A stretch of 64,000 nt of DNA, taken from contig NW_002476413.1 of assembly GCF_000189635.1 (NCBI RefSeq), positions 1,013,501-1,077,500 on the forward strand, given 5' to 3'. The position numbers were made by a program, and so were the translations under genes. Source of the stretch: Tetrahymena thermophila SB210 (Eukaryota > Ciliophora > Oligohymenophorea > Hymenostomatida > Tetrahymenidae). The notes beneath the pieces were generated by a model that was not told where the DNA came from, did not search any database, and saw only the letters and a program-made list of their open reading frames with translations. This document shows positions 24,610 to 39,023 of the stretch, in pieces; the stretch's first letter is position 1, and every line of letters starts with the position of its first letter.

Positions 24610-26403
24610 ATCATAAAAATTAGCTAAAAGGTTTATTATTAGTTGTAATTTTATTAAAACCATTATTTTGTTTATTTATGTTATTTAGCTTATGTTAGAA
24701 ATTTAGGTATTAAAATTAATTGAAAAAGCTTTATATTTTTAATATAAATTTTTCTCTCTATTTCCAAATAAAATAATTGGAAAATAAATCTATTATGTTA
24801 ATTACTTTTTCAATTCTGGATAAAAAAGGTTGAGCAGATAAATGTATGTAAACCACATATTATGGTTTCAAATTTTTGAGATATCTAGCCTAAAATATTT
24901 ATAAACAACATCAAAAAGACTTTTAAAATAAGTATTTGCTTACTTCAAGTTAAAATTTATTAATAAAGAAGAAGTACTAAAGTAAAATAAACATCAAAGC
25001 ATTTAAATATTTAAAAAGAAGAAAAGTAATTTAGAAAAATCATCACTTTATTTTAAATTATTTTCTTTTTAATTTCTTAAAATTACATATTTGATTTGTC
25101 ATTTTAAATGATTTTCAAAGTTAATTTTATATTCAAAAAATATATATTAATTAATTTTTGAATTATGGATAAAAAAAGTTGAGCAGATAAATATATGTAT
25201 TTCAAATTTATTTTTGAGATATTTTGCTTAAAATATTTAATAAACAACTTTAAACAGACTTTTAAAATAAGTATTTGCTTACTTCATGTTAAAATTATTA
25301 ACAAAGAAGAAATACTAAAGTAAAATAAACATCAAAGCATTTAAATATTTAAAAAGAAGAAAAGTAAATTAGAAAAATCATCACTTTTTTTAAAATTATT
25401 TTCTTTTTTATGACTTAAAATTACAAATTTGATTAGTTATTTTTAATGATTTTCTAAAGTAAATTTCATTTTCAAAAAAAATATGTTAATTACTTTTTGA
25501 ATTCTGGATAAAAAAGGTTGAGCAGATAAATGCATGTAAACCATATATTATGGTTTCAAATTTTTAAGATATCTTGCTTAAAATATTTAATTAACAACTT
25601 CACAAAGACTTTTAAAATAAGTATTTGCTTACTTCAAGTTAAAAGTTATTAATAAAAAAAGAAATACTTAAATAAAATAAACATCAAAGCATTTAAATAT
25701 TAAAAGTAAATTAGAAAAATCATCAATTTATTTAAAATTATTTTCTTTTTTGTGACTTAAAATTACAAATTTGATTAGTTATTTTTAATGATTTTCTAAA
25801 GTAAATTTTATATTCCAAAAAATGTTTAAAAATAAATAGAATCCTTATATAAAAATTTTATTTTAATAAAATTATTTTATGGGGTATGGGTAAAAATTCT
25901 TTTTGCTGAGAATCCACTCATTTTATTTGTAATTAAATAGGAAAAATTTTTAAAATATAATTTTGCTAAAATAATTTTAACTAAAAGAAATCTTAAACTT
26001 TCAAAGTTATTATTTTTAATTGCTACACTTAAAATATTTAAAATGATAATTATAAATTTAAGTAAATAATATAATAGAATATGATTTTAAAATTCAGTTG
26101 AATTGAATTGAGTTAAACTGGTTGTTTTGAATAAGAAAAGTTGAAATTTATAAATGCATACATACATATGTACATATATAGTGGGATTTCAAAAAGCAAA
26201 CAACTAATATGTTTAATATATTTAAATATTTATTAAAAAATAACTTAAATTAGATATATTCCATATACCAATTATATCAATTATTACTCTAAGAGAGATA
26301 GCTCTAACTAAAGTTAATAAAAATCAAGATAGGTTTTAATAGAGTGTTAACAAGCTGAAAATCAAAAATAAAGATTAGATTAATTTAAATAAGATATTGA
26401 AAT
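24610..26403. other. Spacer with triplicated repeat
   Basis: Between the copper transporter and the IP3-receptor-like gene. The centre is three tandem ~345-bp units (separate entry). Flanks are A/T-rich, with TACATACATATGTACATATATA near 26160. No gene. Confidence 0.5.
24793..25830. repeat. Three tandem ~345-bp units
   Basis: The marker GGTTGAGCAGATAAAT recurs at about 24828, 25177 and 25516 (periods 349 and 339). Units stay alignable through GTATTTGCTTACTTCA, CATCAAAGCATTTAAATATT and GAAAAATCATCA. Units 1 and 3 hold an inverted pair AAACCA..TGGTTT about 25 nt after the marker. Unit 2 has lost it. No reading frame is conserved across units, so they are probably non-coding. Confidence 0.8.
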
Positions 26404-29400
26404 ATGAACCATTCTTCATCTGGATAAGATGCAGGGCATTAGCAGCCTGAAAGACTTGTCAGATTTGGCTCTCTCATTCATCTCAATTTAGAAGATAGTT
26501 TTTAATATTATATGTATGGGGAAGGCTTTATGAATTAAAGTGTAGAAATGAAAAAATTTGATTTACAAGGAGAAGCAAATAAGGATGATGATTTTTCATA
26601 TTGTTTATTTATGATTCTCCCTTTTTAAGACTTGAACTCATTTAAGCAATAGCAATTTTTATTAGAATTCTTTACTGAAGGGGCTAAGGAATTAAAAAGT
26701 AACTTGCATTAAAAATACTATTTTAACCAAAAATTTATCAAAAGCATATAGAAAATGGTTTTAAATTCGCGATTAGAAGAATAAAATGGGTTTTTAAATG
26801 TTAAAAGATGTTATTAAATGAATCTTATTTTAATTTTGTGCACAGCTTGCTAAATTATTAAAAAAATTGTTTTAAAGAATTAGGTCAAGAGGAAAAATTA
26901 GATGAGAGAAGGAATAGAATCAGCGATTTTAAAAATAGAATTGAAAGCGAATTTTTGTATAACATAAACACTATGGAGCGTTAATGTGGATAGAAAATTC
27001 TGCTTATTAACTCAAATTTTATGCTTTTGCATTTAAATACAATGAAATATGTCTGTTTAAACAAAGAAAACTCTGAAAACCTTTAGTAAACCCTTTATTA
27101 TATTATAAAAATTTTAGTAGCAGCTATTTATCAAAAAAAGGATAGTTGAGTTAATTATAAATATACTTAAAATATAATTAGCATGTTGCAATTTAAAAAC
27201 GTAATATAAAATAAAATAAACCTTTCAATGATTTATTTCGATCTTCAGCTTTGAAAAATGTATAATTAGCCTTAAAACCATTATTCTGTGCAATTCTACA
27301 TTTATTATTCTCCTCAAATGTAGTGAATAAAGCTAGATATTTTTAATTTTTTAATTGAATTTCAAGATAATTTTGTTGTAGCTTTGAATCACTTAAAGAA
27401 TGCAACTGTTGATAATAAATAGCTTTTAAATATTCTTGTTTTGAATTAAATAGCAAAATTATTTTGTTTTAGTTTTAAATCACTTAAAGAATGCAACTGT
27501 TGATAATAAATAGCCTTTTAAATTATTGAGAATCGAAATATTCGTTATCAATTTTCTATAAAATTACTTTTAATCTATATTCAAAGCATTATCATAAAAT
27601 AATAAAAAAATATTTACTTCATTTTAGATTAAATTGTATTCAATATTTTATTTTAAAATTTTAAAAGTGTAGAGCTAGTAGAATATCCAAACAGCTTTTG
27701 TTTCTTCAAATTTATGCCTTCTTTAAGATTATAAACTATGAGAAATGACAACTTTGTTTACGAAAATGAGCTAATGCATATTTGTTGTTCTGAAATGATA
27801 GATGGCAAAAGACCTTATTTAATTGCAGATGTAATTCATCAGTAATAAAATAATAAAAATTAAAAGTAAAATTAAGTAGCTCAAACTCATTTAGTTTATG
27901 CAAGTATTGATAGTGCTAAATCTTGGAAGTAAATTATTATTATTACTTGAAGTTATTATATTAATTGATATTATTATCAAATCTTTTAGATTAAACTTAT
28001 ACCAAGAACCTACCTCAACTTCTTAAGTGGAGTCTATTGAGGAAAAAAATTATTTAAGAGCTGGTGATATTGTTTGGATTATTCAAACAGAAAAAAAAGT
28101 AAATTTTCACTATTAAATATTTTAGAATTTAAAATTTATTTAATTTAAAGCTTTTCGTAAGTTCACAAAGATAAAGTGATCCTTTTGTAGAAATTTTAAA
28201 TAATTAAAAAAATCGTCATGGAATTGCTATGCTGGAAGAAGATCAAGTGAAACTCATCAAAAATTAGCTTTTAGAAAGTTTTAAGACAGAATTCAAAAAC
28301 ATTGAAAATATTTTTGAAGATTCTGAATAAATACAAAAACAAAACCTAAGTACAAACGGTTTGTATAGGATAGAACCAGAAAATGTTTTCGTAGGAGGAC
28401 CTTTATAATGGGGAAATAAATATAGAATTAGGCATTTAATTTCTGGAAAGTACTTAAGCTGCTACAAATAGAAAAAATCAAGTTATTCTTCAGATGTAAA
28501 AAATATTTGAAAGAATTTTTCTGTTTAGTTATTTATTTATTTATTTACCTATTTAAAAGAAAGCAAGATATTAGCTTAAGCTGACTAAGCAAAGAGATGA
28601 TTCGACTTTATTTAAATTTATACCTATTGAGAATCTCATGTTCAAGTTCTAATCAAAATAAAATATTCAAAAAGACTCTTATTTTAGAATATAGCATCTT
28701 TGTAATGATGAAATTGTGTGGCTTTCAGTAAAAGAAGAAGAATAAGACGATAACAATTAAAGTGGAGCTATTGCTGAAAAGTAATTTTTTTTCTTTAATT
28801 TACATTTTTATTTCATTCAATTATTTTAAAAATTAGTCTTGCAATATTTGAAGCGAAAATGAAAGAAGTGAACACTTTCAAATTTAGAAAATCAAACTAA
28901 CAAGATATTTGGGAAACTAATTTTCTTTAATCATCTATTCCATTGATTTTAAGCATAGCATAAAACATAGTTGATATAAGTGAGCAAGAAAATTTCAAAA
29001 ATCAAATGTTTAAATTAAGTTAATTTGACTTCTTCTACCCTAAGGTTATTGATACTATTAAAAGCATCGAGAATTTTATCACTAATAAAATTATCTCAAA
29101 TATATCAATGTAGCATGAATACAACTACCCTTCTCAAGATAGATAAAATGTATGTTTAATCATAATTAACATTTATTAAATTCATTTAATATTTGTTTAA
29201 ATATTGGTTTTTCTTATAAAACTTTTCTTAAAAAATTCATAAAAATTTTTTATTTTGCTAACAAATTTTATGAAACTAATTTCGTTTTAAAATATTTGAT
29301 AAGAAATTTTGTGAGCAAATGCTTTTGGGTTTATTCTGCTGGTTCTTGGCAAAAGTATTCCCGAAGCCTGAAGAATTTTCAGAGTTTAATGTTAAGCCAG

Positions 29401-32400
29401 GAGATGAATTTTTGAAAGATGACTCTGATCCAGTTAAAAATGGATTAGTTACTAAACAGTTTAAGGGCAGAGAAAAATTCTACAGGCAATGTGTACAACA
29501 TTTGAAGAATAAATACATTCTATCATATTAAATTTATAGCCTTATAAAGTTTGCTTGCTACAGAAACTAAAACAATTAACTCTACTTTTTTAAATTTTAA
29601 AATGATTTTGTTGAGCATATTGGATATGGAGACTTCGTTAAGGAAGCATTTGAATTTTGCTTTGAAGGAAATTTCTAAATTTTGCATTCTCTTCATTAAA
29701 TTTAATTCACAAAAAGGTCTTCTAATCAAAACTAAAACGCATTTTAAAAAGTAAATTTTAACATTTTTCATATGAAAATAATGTTTACTGTTTTTTATAG
29801 AAAAGCAAATCAAAGAACTTCTTTTAATACCTTGTCAAAAAGCTTAAAAAAATGGAACCTTATACTAAAAATGATATTTTAAGTTTGCTAGCCAGCTTTT
29901 GCATGTTTTACCACAACTCTATTTACATCAACTAAGAAAAGATATTTTCTAGTTTTATAGATAATAGATAAATTATTTTTAATACTCTCCTCAAAATTCG
30001 TGAAGAAATAGTAGATTAGCCAAAAGACATTAATCTTAGAAAGGAAGATGATAGTACAGGTGTCAAGTTTTTCCAAAAAAAGAAGAATTTCTTTATTGAA
30101 GTACAATCAATATATTTTATTCCAAAATTATGATATTTAAAGATTTTTTTTACTAGATAAAAAGAAGATAATAGAAATCACTTGAATATGATATTGTCAC
30201 TCTTAATCTCACTGACTTTGATAAAAAGTCCATTTAGAAAAATCGTCAGATTGGAAATTATTTTTTATGCTAAATTGAATTGTACTCAAACATGTGCGCT
30301 AATAGAAATTTTACCAGTGGTAAAGCATTTAGCGATATTTTTCCTTAGAATACTCTAATGGAGTTCATTTAGAATGATAATGTATGATAAATTTAATTGC
30401 TTTTTAACTTTTTGTAATTCTTTTTAATATATTAATTAATCAGCATAGTATTGAGCTAAGAGCTAGAATGTGCAAACTCTAAAGAAATTTATATATAGAT
30501 AAAGAGCCTAGGCTGATTATTCAAAAACCAAATCTTGTTCGTATTTTTATTAGCTAAGATGATAGATTAAACGATAGAGAAATTTGCCCATTTATTTTCG
30601 ATCCAGTTATCTTAAAAATGATTCGTTAACCTAAATTGAAGAAGAAGAAAGAAAATTTAGTTTATTTGTAGCACATGAAAAATAAGTTTGAAAGATATTT
30701 GAAGAAGCAAGAAGAAGCAGAAATTTACATTTAATTTATAAAAAATAATGCAAAAGAAGATATTGAATTCATTCGCAAAAATTAAATATTTATAAGAAGG
30801 GAACTCAAGAAATGCTTTCAAGCAATTATGAAATTGGAAAACATGAAAATAGATGAAAAGAACTATCCAGATTATTACAAAGATAAAGAATATACCAAAT
30901 AAAAAGAATAACCATTTACTCAAACATCTAATTAAGCTATTTATGATACTGTTTTTAATAATTTAACATATGAAGTTATTAAGAATTTTCATTTAATGTT
31001 AAAGTATGGATTTTTTACCAAGTTTGCACAATTTTCTTAAGATAAAGATGAGAATAAAGTTCCTATTAAAATTTTCAAAGATATAGTCAGTTATCTTTCC
31101 TTTATATTGGAGTTTGAAATAGATTACACTTCAGAACTCATAAAAAATGGAGCCTCTCAAGTATAAAGCGATGGCGTTGGTATTTTGAAAAGAAGTAAAT
31201 TTATTTTTCTCAAGCTCTTTTTGCCTGCTTTTTTTTTTTCATAAAATCAATCAATAATTAATTTATAAGTTTGATAATATTTAAAAGAATAAAATAAGAT
31301 AAATTTATTTAAAAAAACAAAAATATTTTAGAATATATCAGCAATATTGAAAAATAAATTGAAGAGTAAAAGGAGGGTATTTCTCTTTTATCAGTGAAAA
31401 ATATAGGAGGAGAAGGATTGAAGTTATTTACTGATCTTACCAAAGTTTTACCAATCAAAATCAATGAAGAGGAAGAGGAAGAAGAAGATGGAGGTGTCAA
31501 AGGATCTAGTTTTGAGAAAGAAAACCAAAGCTAATTAAACTTCTTAAATACTTATCAAAGCTTACAAAAGTTGCTTACAAAATTTACAGATAAGACTTAC
31601 TAAATGAAAAGTAATACAAAACTTTGCAAGAAAATAATTTAACATCTCTTTAACTAACAATTGAATTATTTAAATAGATATGGAAATTAAAATCAACAAG
31701 GATCTAGAGACTCTAATAAAAATCGAAATCTGCGAAATATTTGAGTATTTGATGGATTGGAGAGAGGACTTCTATATTCAAAATGCTATGAATTACTTCA
31801 CTGATGTCTTTTATGAGAACAACAAAGCAGATAATAACTATCAACGCAATTAAGATTTAGAAAAAGAACTATCCTAGCTATTCCCAGAGAATATGTTTGC
31901 AGTTGGTTAGCCAGTTTTAAAAAAGAAGAGGAAATTCAAAAAACTAAAACCTAAGAAGGGATAGATTTACGATCCTAACCTTTATAGTGAATAAGTGAAT
32001 TAAAATTTACATTTTTATCTTTTATATTTTTATGTTTTATGAAGATTATAAATTAAAATTTAATTATAACAGGTAGGAAATATTGATGATATAATCAGAA
32101 GACCGTTTTCTGAATCTTTAATGATTGGGTTTTACTTTTCTGAGGATCCAGACTTATAGAATAAATTTGCAAATTTAATTTACAGGTGCTTCACACAAAA
32201 GAAGAAGTTGATTGAGAATATTTTTAAAATAAATTTAGTGAATAGTGGAAGCAGTGATCGTTCTTATTAGTAAATGAGTAAGCTAATTAGTAGATTAAAA
32301 GCACTTATAAGTTATTCATAAAGTTGGCTCCAAATTATCGAACAAGATACTTACAATGAAAAGGCTGAAGAAAATTTAGAGATTACTTTAAATAAACTCA

Positions 32401-35400
32401 CAAAGCTATATGAATAATTTAATGAAGGTAAGTCAGAAGACTTAGAAATTAAATAAAAAATTTTTAAGCATTTAGAAGGCCATAAAGTTCTCCTTAAGTT
32501 TTTAGAATAAGGTACCAGTGTGCTCTAAACTAACTCTCATTACTTTACAGTTTAGAATTAAGAAATACAAAAATACTCATACAAAAAGGTGTTCATGTAC
32601 AGCGTTATTAATGGTAATTTGTTTTGATAATCTTCTTAAATCAAATAATTTTTATTAAATATAAAAAGTATTTAAAACCTGTCACAAAATTTTGTCAATA
32701 TTTTGTTTTAAAAATCAAAAAATTCAAAAAACACTGTTCAAACATTATCACAAGCTTTTATTTAATCAATCATATTTGAATATTGGTCAGATGGAGTTTA
32801 TTTGTGAAATTTTTAGAGGTAATAGAGATCTCTCTTTAGCAAATAACACCAAATATATCGATTATACTATAAATCTAATTAAAATACATGGTATGCAGCC
32901 AGAGTTTCTAGAATTATTTTGGATTCTTATGTAAAACTAAACTTCTGACAGTTATGAAATCCAAAAGAGAATAATTTAAACTTTGCTAGACTCAAAAGTT
33001 GTTAATATTGTTAATGTAAAATTCCTTTTAAAAAAAGCTATTCTAAGATTTATTTTTTCTTTAACAAGCCTTTTAAAGCAGATAATTTAATTGAACAAAA
33101 AAGAGCAACTATGCAATACTTAGAATTAATGCAATCTAAATAAAAAATTGAAGAATCTAAGCCTTAATCTATGCTTGATATGAATGAAAATATTTTAGAT
33201 ATAAGAAAGACCTAAAAGCTACTGATTGTAGGATTTGATTAAACGAAAAATATCGAATTAAAAACTTAAACAGAAGAAGCTAATGAAGCTAATGAGGAAC
33301 AACTCATATTAGAAACAGAAAACAGTGAAGTCTAATAAGATTTAAAGAATAACTTTGACATAAATTTAACAATAAAATTCTATGAGCAATGTTAAACATA
33401 AAATCCAGATGTATTAGAAAAGAGATTAAGAGAATATAAATTAAAACTTATTCAGATCATCTCAATAGGATTTACAACTTCCGAAATCGGTGTAAATTTT
33501 ATTTATAGATCTTTCTTGCATATAAGAGTTCCTAGTTTGTTCTAACTACTGCTTGAGGAAATGAAAATTAAGCAAAATAAGAACATAAATGATAAAAATG
33601 CAAATAAATAACAAGTGTATAGCAGGAAATAATACATAACTGATCTTCTTTTGACTTATTTCTATAAGCTAGATTAAAGCATTGCATAATTTTAATAGAG
33701 TTCTTAAGTAAACAAAAATTTGACACTTACATATCAATTAACTTATTTAAAAAATATAAATAGATCTTCATATAGTGTGTTGAGATCGAAATTTAAAATA
33801 TAAGGAATAAATACAATTATTCTTAAGAAGAAAAATAATTTATGATAGATAATTTTTTACCTCTAATCAATGAGTACAATGACAATTTCCTTAAAGATTC
33901 AGTGTAGCATATTTTAACTTATTTAAATTTCTATTAATTAAATTTAAATTTTATAGGCTTCTTGCTATTTAGTAAAAGGAGAATAGTATTGAGTCTCATA
34001 ACTAAAAAGTCATATATAGCTTTGCTTAAAATTTTCTTCATGAAATTTACAGATTTGTTGACTTTTCTTAGTATAAAAAATTGGATAATAGAACTACTTA
34101 AAAGCTTAAAAATATAGCTATCTTATCAAACAATTTTAGAATTAATTTCAATCCCCCAGAAATTCTACAAGTAAACTTTTATAGCTTATTAATACGAATA
34201 TAATTTTTATCAAACATTTAATTTTAGCAACTGATTAATATTATGGCTGTAGAAAATCAAGAGGTAGGAGGGTAGTACAAAGATCACACTTGCTTAAATA
34301 AATATAACTAACCAACTAGAAAGCATAATAGTATGATTTCATAATAATTTTTTGCTAGTTATTAAAACAAAATCTTATCAATAAAAAATAGGCGAACTTT
34401 TCCATAAGTTTAAAAATTGTGTGAATGCGATCATGTTCTTGAAAAAAGCAGAACATGAAGCTATTCAAAATGGCAATAAAGCTGTGCATTTTGATTAGCT
34501 TAAAAAATTAGAAAGGGAGTCAAGATATTTGAAACTTTGGAACACTTTCAAAAATCTTTTAAAAGATACAAAGTAAATGATTTATTATTTTATTTATATC
34601 CTAACTCAATTAATAAAAATTATTTACCATTAATCAAAATTAATCAACAAGATCAATAAAAGAAATGGTAAAAGAAGAGCAAAGATTATTTAAAGATTCA
34701 ATTATGAACTTTGAAAATTTCATTGACAATAAAAAAGATGCTATTGAAGATCTGCTTATTTCAAAAGAGGATATTATTAAAAAATTACTAAATTTCATTA
34801 ACTTTTGGAAAGAAATGGGTTCATCAAAAGGTAGTGTGATATTTATCATCAAGACTCTTAGGCATATTATTGAGAGAAGTGACACACCCAATTCAAAAGA
34901 ACCATAATTATAAAATATAGAAGATGATAATGCAGCTAAAGAAAAAAGATAAAATGTTATGGATGCCTTGAACACTTCTATAGTATGTTCTAGTCTCCTT
35001 ACTCGAGAGAGCTAAAAAGATAAAGTATACTTATATTATTTATTTAGACTACTAATTAGTTTATTAGACGGAGGTAAGTTATTTTTATAATTATGAAAAT
35101 TATAAATTAATTAATATTAATAACAGGAAATAAGTAGGTACAAAATACTCTCTATGAATTTTTTATTAGTAATTCTTAGAGTGAATATTTGTTCCAAAGG
35201 ATTAATAATATAATTGAAGATGAGATTAAAATCATTAAAAAGCTTGAAGGAAAAAAGACTTCATTTGGTTTAGTAAATTAATTTTTATTCTTCTAACTTT
35301 CATTTTATAAATATTTTTTAAAAAAAGGACTAAGCATCAAGCAAACATCTTATTGAAAATGTCCTTTAATTGATATAATTGCTTTGTGAAGGACATAATA

Positions 35401-38400
35401 ACAAAATGTAAAGCTATTTAAGGAATTAATTTAATTCTAAAGTAAGCTACAACTTAGTTGAAAGAATTATTGAATTGCTAATATCAATCAAAATCTCTAA
35501 TGAAACTTATGTAGCTGTTAAACAATGCTTTGATACTCTAACTGAGCTGGTACAAGGACCTTGCAAATAAAACTAAACTGAGATTATTTAATCAAAATTT
35601 TTAGAGTATGCTGTTGATATTTTAAGAGAAGAAGAATCAGTGTATGTTACTACTCAAGTATTTGAAAAAACAGAGGAATAAAATAATTAGAAAGATGCTA
35701 AAAAAGGCCCATCAAAACCGACAAAAGTTTCAACCAAAAAAATGATCGAGCAATAAGAAAGTTAATCGCTAGCTTATCTCGCTTAAGTAGTACAAAATAA
35801 ATAATAACCAACTCATATTTTGGTAAAAAAGAAGCAAGCCCATAAAGGCTATATATCAAGGATTAAACATAAATGTTTAATCACAATCTTAAGTCTTCTT
35901 GAACTTAATGAAAATGATATTTCAACTTTTAATAGAATAAGAAGAGCTATACCATTACAAGTACTTATTAATATTATAGTTGATGTTTTTACAAAATTTA
36001 AAGGAATTTATAAAGGTGAGTATTACCGCGAGTGCTTTAATTAAGTAAATATTTATTTTTATTCTAATTTTTATGAATTTTTACATTTAAATGTTTGATT
36101 AAAAATTTTTTTTTTTATTAAATTTTAATTTTGTAAGTTAAAACAAATACATTAACATGTCTTAATAATTATAAAATATTATCAAAAAATAGTAAGACTT
36201 GGATAAATTAATAAATATTAGCAAAATTGAAGATGAAAACAAGTATGAATTAGTTATTGAATTAGGATTTAATGCATTCATTTTAGTAAATATATTCCTA
36301 TCAAAAATACCAAAAAATTAAATGGATCAAGAATAACTCGATACCTATTAAATGATTTAAGAGCTTCTTACTGTTTAAGAAGATGATGAAGAAGAAAACA
36401 CTTTGTTTACTCGTTTAAAAGAATTACAAAATATAGCAACTACTATTGCAGGAGCTGGTCTTAATATTGTAAAATAAGTAGGTTAAACAGCTGTTAACCT
36501 CGGTGGAAACAATGAAAAATTTGAAGAAGAATAAGAATAACTTTAATTAGACTTTTAGTAGAAAAAAAATGAAGCTATAAAATTCTTTACAGAGAAAACA
36601 ATTACAATTGAATTATAGAGAGATAATCATTTATGTAAAATTTACTTTCCAAGAATGCCTTTCTTTTCATTGCCAAAAGAATACAAAGTAATTTTAATAA
36701 ATTTATCTAATAATAAATTATTTATTTATTTACGTATCACTTTTCATAAATCTTATAGCTTTATTTCCATGAAGATGTTGACTATAATAGCGATAAAGGT
36801 AAATTAAGGACGTTGATAGAAAGCTCTAAGGAATTGATTCATGTAATTATATTATTTGAATACAAAAACTTTATGATAAAAATATTTTTATTATTAGGTT
36901 ATGAATCACGAGGAGGACTGTAGAGAGTTCTTTAGGAGATACAGAATTATCGGATTTATAGCAGATCACAAAACGCTATGGGAAGACTTGGCATTCTGTT
37001 GTAACTGCTTGCTGAATGCAACAATTATAGCCTCATATGGTGTATATGATTATAAATAACTTCAGATATAATTTGAATGCTTAAACGGAGTTTGTGATTA
37101 CAAAAGCGAACTTTATAATGCAAGAATGCATGAACCTAGAATGTTTGGTTATGATAGTAATACTTGGACAAATACATTTTTAAAATTGCTAGGAATTATA
37201 AATCTTGTTTTTAGTTCTTTAATTTTCTTCTTTTTCTTCATTAAAAGAGCACCAATATTGCTAAAAAGCATGTGGCTGGTAACTAACTGATTATTCAAAT
37301 TAAATGAGTTGTATTTTCTTTTCTATATAATCTCTTTAAATTATTTTAGGAATGGTATGAAGAAGACACAGGAAGGACTAAAAAGATACTTAAATTACTA
37401 TGGACAATCGTGAAAACAATCTATACATGTTGTACAGATTTTGACTTTATGTATTATACTTTCTATATGGCAATTTGTATAGTTGGTCTTGTGGTTCATC
37501 CATTCTTTTTCGGGTTTTTGACTGTAGATTTTTTGCGTATAAAAATTTTATCTAATGTAGTCAAAGCTGTCTGGATTCCGAGAGTAGAAATAGCTCTTAC
37601 ATTTATGCTCTTTTTATTGGCTTAGTACTACTATTCGATTATCACATATCTATGCTTTTATGATTAATATGGAACGCCTGATTCACCAAAATGGGGTACA
37701 TGTGATGTATATTGGAGATGTATTATTACTAATATAGACTTTACTTTTAAAGCATCTGGTTCTATTGGTGGTATACTAATTGATGAGAGCTATAATAGTG
37801 ATAGCAGCGCGTTATAACCTAAAGTAGATGATGGTGAATATGAAATTATGAATACAAGATATCTTGCAAGATTCTTATTCGATAATTTTTTCATCATAAG
37901 CATTGTTATTGTTTTAATAAATATGGTTGCAGGTATTTAAAATTATTTTTTTAATTAATTATTAATGAATAATTCTATCTCATTAAATATATTTTATCTC
38001 CTTTTAAAATTATTTTGAATTATTAATTTAGGTATAATTATCGAAAACTTTTCAGCTTTCAAAGATATATAATACGAGAAAGAGGAAGCATTAGTGTCCA
38101 AATGCTTTGTGTGTGGTATAGAGAGAGATAATATAGAAAAAGCATATGATTAACTTTAATATAAGCATGGATTTAAGCATCATATAAGGGTATTCATATT
38201 TTTAACAAAATTTTTATTAATTTAAAAATATAAATTTAATAGCATCATCATTATATGTGGGATTATGTGTACTTCAGTGCATACTTACAATATAAAGACT
38301 AAAAGGAATTTACAGGAAATGAAAGTTATGTATTTGAATAACTAAAAACTTCTGATGTTTCTTGGTTCCCAGTAAAGAGGGCTATTCATGTTTAAGATGA

Positions 38401-38592
38401 AGAAACATAAATTAAATTATAAAGAAAACAAGAACTACAAAATATACAAGATTAAGTAACTTAGAATTTATTGAATCTTTTTAATTAATTCATTTTTTTT
38501 TCTTCATTTATAAACATTAGTGTGATAATCTTTAGTCTAAAATAGAATCACTTAGATTAAAGGTAAGTGTTGTAAAATCTGAGATCGTTTGA
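26404..38592 (+). CDS. IP3-receptor-type intracellular Ca2+ release channel
   Basis: Large gene with more than 20 GT..AG introns and roughly 3,200 residues. Clear exons include 26404-26789, 26846-27144, 27628-27928, 27990-28098, 28151-28495, 28575-28780, 28837-29149, 29304-29750, 29801-30100, 30157-30381, 30444-31194, 31332-31610 and 31678-31994. Domain order follows the family. First is an N-terminal trefoil/MIR region (FGSLIHLNLEDSF, DDFSYCLFMILPFQDLNS, LRAGDIVWIIQTEKK, WGNKYRIRHLISGKYLSC). RIH repeats follow (FLCQIELYSNMCANRNFTSG, ELRARMCKLQRNLYIDKEPR, NVFKTCHKILSIFCFKNQ). Then come a channel domain from about 36,880 (FFRRYRIIGFIADHKTLWED), the pore near 37,745-37,790, and the linker zinc motif CFVCGIERDN with downstream His and MWDYVYF. 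The end is ESYVFEQLKTSDVSWFPVKR plus a coiled coil, with TGA at 38590. The pore filter is unusual (see findings). It should be a tetramer in ER or alveolar stores. Confidence 0.9.
27145..27627 (+). other. Large intron with internal direct repeat
   Basis: A 483-nt intron of the IP3-receptor-like gene, far longer than its other introns (about 50-155 nt). It contains two copies of a ~53-bp block (about 27371-27423 and 27462-27514) sharing ATCACTTAAAGAATGCAACT and GTTGATAATAAATAGC. Confidence 0.6.
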
Positions 38593-39023
38593 AACCAAAT
38601 TTACTACGATGCTATTAATAATTTAATAATTTTTGTCATCTTAATTTATGTTTTTAAGTTTGTTTTTTAAGAAAAATAAATTAATAAATATATATATTAT
38701 TCAGATACTTTTTACAACATAAAATTTATATTATTTATTTTCTACAGTTTTGCTCAAATAACCTTCAGTATATAAAAAATTCTGACCTTCGGTCTATCTC
38801 TAATAAAGACATATATTTTTTTATATATGTTAGTAAATCATATACTTAATATTGATATTTGTTAATTTGTTTATAATCTATTTAAGCAGTAATATTTATT
38901 GTTGAATCTAGTATGCATTCAATTTATTTTTTGATTAAAGACTCTTTTTATGATTGATTGATTTTATTTAATTTTGAAAAATCATTTGTATTTTAATATT
39001 GATGTAAAAAGTTATTTTGTATA
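38593..39023. other. Spacer
   Basis: A/T-rich, no gene; carries the 3' flank of the calcium channel and the 5' flank of the coiled-coil gene. Confidence 0.5.

Noticed and set aside
29523-29813. Short frames on both strands
   Set aside because: They lie inside coding exons of the IP3-receptor-like gene in wrong frames; the real frame is continuous with its neighbours.
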